From: Deltaproteobacteria bacterium
GTDB lineage: Bacteria; Myxococcota_A; UBA796; CAJQPC01
Direction: 5' to 3'
DNA: 64,000 bases
Assembly: GCA_016717595.1 (NCBI GenBank)
Contig: JADKFE010000021.1
Location: 1 to 64,000, forward strand
In this document: positions 35,175 through 41,135 of the stretch, one piece after another
How the letters are laid out: each line of letters opens with the position of its first letter
Position numbering within the stretch: position 1 is the stretch's first letter
The notes under the pieces: model-generated
The model's input: only the letters and a program-made list of their open reading frames with translations
Database searches by the model: none
Told to the model about the DNA's origin: nothing
Made by a program: the position numbers and the translations under genes

Positions 35175-36458
35175 ATGAAATTCCGCTCAGACGCTCTGCA
35201 CCTCCTGATCCTGCTCTCCTTCACGCCCTTGCTCGCCTGCGCCGGTGGCCCAGGCGGCACCAAAGACGCCGCGGACGACACGGCGGCGGACGACACCGCC
35301 GTCGACACCGCGCCGCCCACGGAAGAGGAGCAGACCGCCGCCGACCTCAAGACGGTGGAGGCCATGATCGCCGGTGAGCTCGGCCTCACAGACGGCATGC
35401 TCACCGTGAGCTTGTCCGGCGGCTGGCCGATTCATCTCGGCGGAGATGACTACCTCTTCGCCGCCCCGGCCCAAGGTCGCGAGCGGCTGGCCGTCGCCGG
35501 AGACTTCAACGGCTGGACGCCCGCGGACATGGCCTTAGAGGGCCCGCTCTTCACCCTCACCGTGAGCATCCCGGCGCCTGAAGGCCAGCTCTACAAGCTC
35601 GTTGAGGGTGAGGTCTACGCCGCCGACCCCTGGTCGCGGGCCTACGGTCAAGATGAGTTCGGTGAGCACTCCATCGTGCGTGGGGCGGGTCGGCACCTGG
35701 AGCGGTACTACATCCGCGGCGGCGCCCTCGATGACCGCTGGATGCGCGTTTGGGTGCCAGCCGGAGAGGTGACCCACACGCTCTACGTTCACGACGGCCA
35801 GAACCTGTTCGACCCCGAGGCGATGTGGGGCGGCTGGCGCCTGCAAGAGAGCCTCGGCCCCAACACCATGGCCGTCGGCCTCGACAACACCATGGCCCGG
35901 ATGGACGAGTACACCCATGTGCAAGACTTCATCTACGGCGAGTGGATGGGCGGCAAAGGGGACGCCTACGCCGAGCTGTGGATGAGCGCGGTGCGCCCGC
36001 TCATCCGCGAGCAGTACGGCGAGGCCGACACGGTCGGGATGATGGGCTCAAGCCTCGGCGGCCTGATCTCGGTTCATTTTGCCCAGCTTCACCCTGAAGA
36101 GCTAGACTTCGTGGCCAGCCTCTCGGGCACCTTGGGCTGGGGCAGCATCGGCGCCGAGAACGAGACGCTCATTCAGCGTGTCGCCGCGGGCGGCTTCACC
36201 GGCGTGCCGATCTACCTCGACTCCGGCGGCGAGCCCGGCGAAGGCTGCATCGACACCGACAAAGACGGCCTCCTCGACGACGCCCCAGACTCCAGCGACA
36301 ACTACTGTGAGACCCGGCAGATGGCGGACACCCTCGCCGCCGCGGGCTGGACCTGGGACACGGATCTCTGGCATTGGTGGGAGCCCGGCGCGGAGCACAA
36401 CGAGGCGGCCTGGGCCGACCGGGTGAACCTGCCCGTGGGGCTCTTTGAGTCGCTGTAG
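35175..36458 (+). CDS. Lipoprotein esterase (esterase D/enterochelin-esterase type) with N-terminal CBM48-like domain
   Basis: 427 aa. Signal peptide with lipobox LLAC, then an Asp/Ala/Thr-rich linker. Residues ~90-165 resemble a CBM48/early-set domain (RERLAVAGDFNGWTPADM, YKLVEGEVYAADPWSRAYG). The alpha/beta-hydrolase esterase region follows: TLYVHDGQNLFDPEAMWGGW, MMGSSLGGLISVHFA (GxSxG nucleophile), and a late WWEPGAEHNEAAWADR with the probable catalytic His. Between them is an unexpected Asp-rich stretch, IDTDKDGLLDDAPDSSDN, resembling a calcium loop. Substrate unknown; siderophore esters, feruloyl esters and acylated polysaccharide are all possible. Confidence 0.85.
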   Translation: MKFRSDALHLLILLSFTPLLACAGGPGGTKDAADDTAADDTAVDTAPPTEEEQTAADLKTVEAMIAGELGLTDGMLTVSLSGGWPIHLGGDDYLFAAPAQGRERLAVAGDFNGWTPADMALEGPLFTLTVSIPAPEGQLYKLVEGEVYAADPWSRAYGQDEFGEHSIVRGAGRHLERYYIRGGALDDRWMRVWVPAGEVTHTLYVHDGQNLFDPEAMWGGWRLQESLGPNTMAVGLDNTMARMDEYTHVQDFIYGEWMGGKGDAYAELWMSAVRPLIREQYGEADTVGMMGSSLGGLISVHFAQLHPEELDFVASLSGTLGWGSIGAENETLIQRVAAGGFTGVPIYLDSGGEPGEGCIDTDKDGLLDDAPDSSDNYCETRQMADTLAAAGWTWDTDLWHWWEPGAEHNEAAWADRVNLPVGLFESL

Positions 36459-36470
36459 CATCTGTCGCAT

Positions 36471-36496
36471 CTGACACATCTGAATAAATGTGTCAG
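36471..36496. terminator. Bidirectional hairpin between convergent esterase and bufC
   Basis: CTGACACAT and ATGTGTCAG form a perfect 9-bp stem with an 8-nt loop (CTGAATAA). The hairpin lies 12 bp after the esterase stop and overlaps the stop codon of the convergent bufC-like gene. No long U-tract follows, so termination strength is uncertain. Confidence 0.6.
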
Positions 36497-37239
36497 CGGG
36501 CCTCGATGAGCCCTCGCTCCACAAACAGCCGGAACCACGGGCCGATGGCCTCGCTGAGCAGCTTGGGGTCGGCGCCTGAACGAAGCGCGGCGTCGATGGC
36601 CTCGCTGACGGTGAGGCCCAACTCAGGCTCAAGGGCGGCCAACAAGGCGTCGGCGGCGGCGGGGAGCTCGATGTGTCGCACACGCTGCTCGTGCCGATAG
36701 ACGACCACGCGGGCGTCACAGGCCGTCATCGGGGGAGGCGTCTCGCCGCTCAGGGCTTGGGCGCGCCAGCGGTGGGCGTCGAGGGGCAGGCGCAGGCGCC
36801 GGGCCGTGGGGGAGCGGCCAAGGCGGGCGGTGGTGAGGGTGCTTGGATCCAGCGGTCTTGGGGCTGGCGCGTGAAAGACCTGGAGCACGGCGAGGTCTAC
36901 GGCGGCGAGGGCCTGGTCTTCTTGGGGCGCGTCTTGGGCCTCAAGCCACACGAGCATGGGCTCACCGAGGCGCTCCAGGGTCCACGAGGTCGAGGGGTGG
37001 TCCTGCACATAGCGGTCGAGCTGGGCGTCGGCGTGTTCACCCCAGAGAGCGGTGAGGCCGGGGAGGTTGGCCCGGAGCGCGGCGCGGTGGCGTAGGACGT
37101 GCTGCTCCCGGTAGACGCCGATCTGCTGCAGCGGGCTCAGGCCGGGGCCGCCGGAGAACAGCGCGCCGTCCAAGGGGCTGAGGCCGCGGATCATGGCCAT
37201 GAGCTGGGCGCGCCAGGCCTCGGGGAGCGGCGTCGTCAT
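36493..37239 (-). CDS. DUF2063 family partner of a DUF692/MNIO enzyme (BufC/HvfC-like)
   Basis: 248 aa. The N-terminal half fits DUF2063 putative DNA-binding/partner domains: LQQIGVYREQHVLRHRAALR, ANLPGLTALWGEHADAQLDR, YVQDHPSTSWTLERLGEPML. In bufferin and HvfABC systems this protein binds the DUF692 enzyme and helps recruit the precursor. The ATG overlaps the stop of the DUF692 gene by 4 bp. A C-terminal helical/wHTH-like half (LLSEAIGPWFRLFVERGLI) is less certain. Confidence 0.85.
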   Translation of the reverse strand: MTTPLPEAWRAQLMAMIRGLSPLDGALFSGGPGLSPLQQIGVYREQHVLRHRAALRANLPGLTALWGEHADAQLDRYVQDHPSTSWTLERLGEPMLVWLEAQDAPQEDQALAAVDLAVLQVFHAPAPRPLDPSTLTTARLGRSPTARRLRLPLDAHRWRAQALSGETPPPMTACDARVVVYRHEQRVRHIELPAAADALLAALEPELGLTVSEAIDAALRSGADPKLLSEAIGPWFRLFVERGLIEAR

Positions 37240-38063
37240 GGGGCGAGGGCCCGGTCACGGACGGCGCGGGCGGCGTTGGCCTCGGCTTGAAGACGCTCAA
37301 AGCTGGGGAGCTGGTCATCCCACTCAATGAGCGTAGAGACCGCGCCGATCTTGCCGATGAGCGCGGCGTACAGCGCCCAGACCTCATCACAGACCGGGTG
37401 GTCGTGGGTGTCGAGGCGGAAGCCGTCACGGATGGAGTGCCCGGCGAGGTGAACCTGCACCACACGGTCAAGGGGCAGGGTGTTGAGGGTACCCTCGGGC
37501 TCAAAGCCGTGGTTCACTGAAGACACAAAGACGTTGTTCACGTCGAGCAGCAGCGCGCAGTCGGCGCGCTCACACAGCGCCGCCATAAACTCGGCCTCGG
37601 GCATCGTCGAGCCCCGATAGCTCAGGTACGACGAGACGTTCTCGACGGCGAACAGGCGGCCGCTGAGATCTTGAATCCGCTTAATGCGGTCGATGACGTG
37701 TTGAAGCACGTCGTCTGTGTAGGGTAGGGGCAAAAGATCGTGGGTGTTCACCCCGGCGTGGCCGGTCCAGCAGGCGTGATCCGAGAACCAAGGCGGGTTG
37801 AGGCGGGCCAAGAGGGCCAACAGACGGCGCTGGTGATCGGGATCCGCGGCGTCGCCCAAGGACATCGAGACGCCGTGGGGCACGACGGGGTACGCCGCTT
37901 GGAGCCGCGCCAAGTTCTCTAAGGGGGGCCCGCCGTCGAGCATAAAGTTCTCGGCGATGACCTCAAACCAGTCCATCGCCGGGTGTTCGTTGAGCACGAC
38001 GCCATAATGGGGCACACGGAAGCCGACGCCGACCCCCAGATCGGGGACGGCGAAGCGGCTCAC
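37236..38063 (-). CDS. DUF692 multinuclear non-heme iron oxygenase (MNIO; BufB/HvfB-like)
   Basis: 275 aa TIM-barrel enzyme of the MNIO (DUF692) family. Members install oxazolone/thioamide or thiooxazole groups on precursor cysteines with an iron cluster. The metal-binding signature residues are visible: VPHGVSMSLG, FSDHACWTG, LLPLPYTDDVLQHVIDRI, FAVENVSSYLSY, CALLLDVNNVFVSSVNHG, VVQVHLAGHS and DTHDHPVCDEVWALY. It is adjacent to a Cys-rich precursor (24 bp upstream) and coupled to a DUF2063 partner, the standard bufferin/HvfABC order. Confidence 0.92.
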   Translation of the reverse strand: MSRFAVPDLGVGVGFRVPHYGVVLNEHPAMDWFEVIAENFMLDGGPPLENLARLQAAYPVVPHGVSMSLGDAADPDHQRRLLALLARLNPPWFSDHACWTGHAGVNTHDLLPLPYTDDVLQHVIDRIKRIQDLSGRLFAVENVSSYLSYRGSTMPEAEFMAALCERADCALLLDVNNVFVSSVNHGFEPEGTLNTLPLDRVVQVHLAGHSIRDGFRLDTHDHPVCDEVWALYAALIGKIGAVSTLIEWDDQLPSFERLQAEANAARAVRDRALAP

Positions 38064-38086
38064 ACGGCGCGTCGGGCCGGGCAGGA

Positions 38087-38450
38087 TCAGCCCGCCTTGG
38101 GGGGCTCAGCGGCGCCTTCAGCGGGCATCGCGGCGTCGGCGGAGGGGCACATCGTGCGGTCCTTGTGGGTGCAGCAGCCGCCCTGGGCCTTACACTCGTT
38201 GAGCCCGGCGCAGGCGTTTTTGCCCTCGACGTGGCAGCCGCCCTGGGCCTTGCACTCGTTCATGCCCTTGCAGGCGTGCTCGGCGGCCTTGGCGGGCTGC
38301 TCGGTGGCGGCGGCGGTGGGGGCGGCGGGGGCCTCGGGGGCGGCGGCCTCCGGTGGGGGTGGTCGGCGCGGAGTCGCCGCAGGCGGTGAGCCCGGCGAGC
38401 AAGCCCGCGAAGGCGGCGGAGGTGAGCGCGGCGTGAAGGGAGCTGCTCAT
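38087..38450 (-). CDS. Cys-rich lipoprotein precursor of the MNIO cluster (BufA-like; frame break near 38350)
   Basis: 120 aa after removing one base. Signal peptide SAAFAGLLAGLTAC gives a lipobox (LTAC), then GDSAPTTPT. The frame then breaks; the next frame encodes an Ala/Pro-rich linker and two repeated Cys modules, ACKGMNECKAQGGCHVEGKN and ACAGLNECKAQGGC, ending CTHKDRTMCPS. That is eight cysteines after the lipid Cys, plus an EGKNAC segment like the EGKxx C-containing motif of HvfA/bufferin precursors. It lies directly upstream of the DUF692 and DUF2063 genes. It is probably modified on Cys, exported and membrane-anchored to bind copper or another metal. Lipid anchoring is unusual, since known bufferins are soluble periplasmic. 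Confidence 0.8.
38174..38260 (-). repeat. 27-bp direct repeats encoding the NECKAQGGC modules
   Basis: 38174-38200 and 38234-38260 are identical except for one base, 60 bp apart. Each encodes the same nine-residue core, so the two Cys modules of the precursor arose by duplication. Confidence 0.8.
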
Positions 38451-38541
38451 TGGGGGTGTCCTCTGGTGGGTCCAAGAGCATAGCTTGATCCCGGGCCGAC
38501 ACGCCAGCGGTTAAGGGGGCCCGCTGAGGAGGAGCGACCCA

Positions 38542-38997
38542 ATGCCGCAGCGATCCGCCGCCACCCGCGAGAGCTGGAGAATCAAGCCTTTCCCGGCTCA
38601 ACGAGAGGCGCTGCCCTTCGTGGGGCGCTTTGAGGGCGAAGAGGTCCGCCGCCTTCAGCAGGGCCTCGTGCCCCAAGACGTCGAGGACAAGTGGTTCGTC
38701 TACCACGAGGACGGCTGGCTCTACCTGCACCGGGCGATCACCGGCTCGTGCATCTACGCGCTGCGCTTGAGCGTCGAAGGAGAGGTCGCCAGCGTGGCCG
38801 AGGCCTGGGTGAACACCGACCCCAACGAGTACACCGCCACGGACCGCGCCTGGGACGCCGCGCTGCTGGGCTTCTTGGTGAACGACCTGCTCGCCGGGCG
38901 CCCGCAGGAGTTCCCCGTGCGCACGAGCCTGCCTGAAGACAAACAGCTCAACTTCCAGCACACCGTGGTGGGCAGGCGGCGGCGAAGCTGGGAGTAA
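38542..38997 (+). CDS. Hypothetical protein
   Basis: 151 aa, start at ATG 38542 with GAGGAG upstream. No signal or membrane segment. The region KWFVYHEDGWLYLHRAITGS followed by CIYALRLSVEGEV looks like a compact beta/alpha domain seen in uncharacterised proteins of several phyla, but I do not recognise a named family. Divergent from the bufA-like gene; convergent with the NAD(P)-binding gene. Confidence 0.65.
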   Translation: MPQRSAATRESWRIKPFPAQREALPFVGRFEGEEVRRLQQGLVPQDVEDKWFVYHEDGWLYLHRAITGSCIYALRLSVEGEVASVAEAWVNTDPNEYTATDRAWDAALLGFLVNDLLAGRPQEFPVRTSLPEDKQLNFQHTVVGRRRRSWE

Positions 38998-39009
38998 ACG
39001 CGGCCAGGG

Positions 39010-39654
39010 TCAGAAGGGCACGCCCAGAGGCCAGAGGTCGCGGCCGAGCACGATGGCGTTTCGGTGCAGGTTGTCTCTCGCGATGCGCACCATCGCCCGG
39101 GCCACGACCCGCACGGGGATCGGCAGCACGTTCTTGAGCTGATCGGCGAGCTCGGGCATCGCCTCGGCCGAGGCCATCCACCCCGGCAAGGCGCCGTCGC
39201 GGCCGTCGCGGTGCAGGGCCGAGGGGCGCACGAGGGTGTAGACGAGGCCGCTGTTCACGACGATGGCCTCGGCGGCACGTTTGGCGTCGTAGTACGGCCC
39301 GGGGACGGTAGACGTGCCCAAGGCGCCGAGCAAGATGAACCGCTTGACGCCGACCCGCTTGGCGCTGTCTACGAGCTGCTGGGCGCTGTCGATGTCGGAG
39401 ACCTGGTAGGTGTCGCCGCTGCCGAACCGTTTCCGCATCGTGCCGACCATCGAGATCGCCACGTCACAGCCGCTCATCGCCTCGTCCAAGGCGGCGGGGT
39501 CGCTCAGCTCAAACAGGCGCGGCGCGGGCGGTCCACTGTATTTGGTGGCGCTCTTGGGGCGCACCTGCACGACGAGCTCCAGCCCCGCGCGCTGGGCCTC
39601 GGGCACAAACACCTGACCGGTGGCGCCCGTGGCGCCCGCGATGAAGGCCCGCAT
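39010..39654 (-). CDS. NAD(P)-binding oxidoreductase-like protein (NmrA/atypical SDR)
   Basis: 214 aa. Rossmann start MRAFIAGATGATGQVFVPEA (GxxGxxG), then AISMVGTMRKRFGSGDTY, VGVKRFILLGALGTSTVPG and YDAKRAAEAIVVNSGLVYTL. The YxxxK pair is kept in YYDAKRAAE. Substrate unknown; this group includes NAD(P)H-dependent reductases and redox sensors. Two bp from the stop-side of the RNase H gene start; likely co-transcribed with it. Confidence 0.8.
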   Translation of the reverse strand: MRAFIAGATGATGQVFVPEAQRAGLELVVQVRPKSATKYSGPPAPRLFELSDPAALDEAMSGCDVAISMVGTMRKRFGSGDTYQVSDIDSAQQLVDSAKRVGVKRFILLGALGTSTVPGPYYDAKRAAEAIVVNSGLVYTLVRPSALHRDGRDGALPGWMASAEAMPELADQLKNVLPIPVRVVARAMVRIARDNLHRNAIVLGRDLWPLGVPF

Positions 39655-39656
39655 GG

Positions 39657-40376
39657 TCAGCGCCTCCCCGAGCAGGCGGCGTTGGCCAAGGCGTCGGCGC
39701 GCTCGTTCTCGGGCACGCCGACGTGGCCGGCCACCCAGCGCAGCTCGGCCTTGGGGTATTTTTTGAGCTGGGCCTTCACCGAGGCGATGAGCTCTTGGTT
39801 GGCCTTGGCCTTCCAGCCCTTCGTGAGCACCCCGGCGGCGTAGGTGGAGTCGGTGAACACGACCACCTTCTCGGCGCCGGGCACCCCGGCCTGGGTGAGC
39901 AGGTCGACGGCGAGGCTGATCGCCGTGAGCTCGCCGACGTTGTTGGTGGCCACGCCGCAGGAGCGGCTGCCCTCGATGACCCGGCCGTCGCTGAGCTTGA
40001 GCACGGCGCCCGCCCCGGCGGGGCCGGGGTTGCCGCGGCAGGCGCCGTCGGTGAAGGCCATGTGGGTGCCCACCAGCGCCGCGACCTGCTCTTTGGCCGA
40101 GGCCAAGGCGGCGGCGGCCTGGGCGGTGGTGCGGCTCCCGGCGCTGCCAAATCCGCTGCCTCGACCGGCGGGGGCCGGGGCGGCGTCCGCGGAGACGCCC
40201 GGAGGAAGCTCGACCGCCTCGCCGAAGGCTCGCCCGACGTTCGTGGGGCTGCCGGAGTAGATCTTCGCGCCGGGGGCCTCGGAGTAACGCACGTTCACCC
40301 GGCTTTTTACCATGAGGAGCTGGCCGTCGGGGCCAAGCTCAGCCCAGGCCTCTTTCTCCTTAAACTGCACCTTCAT
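39657..40376 (-). CDS. Ribonuclease H-domain protein with N-terminal extension
   Basis: 239 aa from ATG 40376 (MKVQFKEKEAW); in-frame GTGs at 40385 and 40391 are also possible. The RNase HI fold occupies the C-terminal ~140 residues with all acidic catalytic residues: FTDGACRGNPGPAGAGAVL (Asp), TNNVGELTAISLAV (Glu), VFTDSTYAAGVLTKGW (Asp) and LRWVAGHVGVPENERADALA (His and Asp). The N-terminal ~90 residues (VNVRYSEAPGAKIYSGSPTN, then Ala/Gly-rich) are not a known RNase H accessory domain and could bind nucleic acid. It degrades RNA in RNA-DNA hybrids. Confidence 0.85.
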   Translation of the reverse strand: MKVQFKEKEAWAELGPDGQLLMVKSRVNVRYSEAPGAKIYSGSPTNVGRAFGEAVELPPGVSADAAPAPAGRGSGFGSAGSRTTAQAAAALASAKEQVAALVGTHMAFTDGACRGNPGPAGAGAVLKLSDGRVIEGSRSCGVATNNVGELTAISLAVDLLTQAGVPGAEKVVVFTDSTYAAGVLTKGWKAKANQELIASVKAQLKKYPKAELRWVAGHVGVPENERADALANAACSGRR

Positions 40377-40439
40377 CCACGCCACGGGCACCTCCAGGGC
40401 GGGCCCCTTAACCGGCCAAGCGCCGGGGAGCGGCGGGAA

Positions 40440-41135
40440 TCATGGCTCATCACGCAGACGGTAGCCCACGCCGGTCTCGGTGACGAGGTGCCGGGGCTCG
40501 TTCGCGTCGCGCTCGATCTTGCGGCGTAAGGCGTGAACGTGGACCCGGACGTAGTGCGTCTGCCGCAGGTGCGCGGGGCCCCAGACCTCCCGCAAGATCT
40601 GGGCGTGGGTGAGCACTCGCCCGGCGTGGCGGGTGAACAGCTCCAACAGCTTCCACTCGGTCTGGGTGAGCGGCACCAGCGCGCCGTCGACGCGCAGCTC
40701 TCGCCGGGCGCGGTCTACCTCCAGGTCGCCAACCCGAAAGACGGGCTCCGGGGCGTTGGCGCTCGTCGCCCGATGCCGCAACGCCACACGAACCCGCGCC
40801 ATGAGCTCCCCGGCGCCGAAGGGTTTGGTGAGGTAGTCATCGGCCCCGGCGTCAAGGGCCTCGACCTTGTCGTGCTCCCGCTCTCGCGCCGAGAGCACGA
40901 CGACGGGGGCCGTGGACCAGGCCCGAAAACGCCGCACCCAATCGATGCCGTCGCCATCAGGCAGGCCGAGATCGAGGAGCACGAGCTCCGGCGCCCGGGT
41001 GGTGGCCTGAAGATCGGCCTCACGGCAGCTCGACGCGGTGACGACCTGCAGCTCGTGGGCGGTGAGGAGCGCGGTCAGAAACGCGCGCATCGCGGGCTCG
41101 TCATCGACGATCAGCACGAGGGGAGCGGGGGTCAT
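40440..41135 (-). CDS. kdpE: KdpE response regulator
   Basis: 231 aa OmpR/PhoB-type regulator. The receiver domain starts VLIVDDEPAMRAFL, with phosphoacceptor Asp in VLLDLGLPDGDGIDW and Lys in YLTKPFGAGEL. The winged-helix C-terminus carries LTQTEWKLLELFTRHAGRVL and VWGPAHLRQTHYVRVHVHAL. It activates kdp transcription under K+ limitation or osmotic stress. Start overlaps the kdpD stop by 4 bp; last gene of the operon. Confidence 0.95.
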   Translation of the reverse strand: MTPAPLVLIVDDEPAMRAFLTALLTAHELQVVTASSCREADLQATTRAPELVLLDLGLPDGDGIDWVRRFRAWSTAPVVVLSAREREHDKVEALDAGADDYLTKPFGAGELMARVRVALRHRATSANAPEPVFRVGDLEVDRARRELRVDGALVPLTQTEWKLLELFTRHAGRVLTHAQILREVWGPAHLRQTHYVRVHVHALRRKIERDANEPRHLVTETGVGYRLRDEP

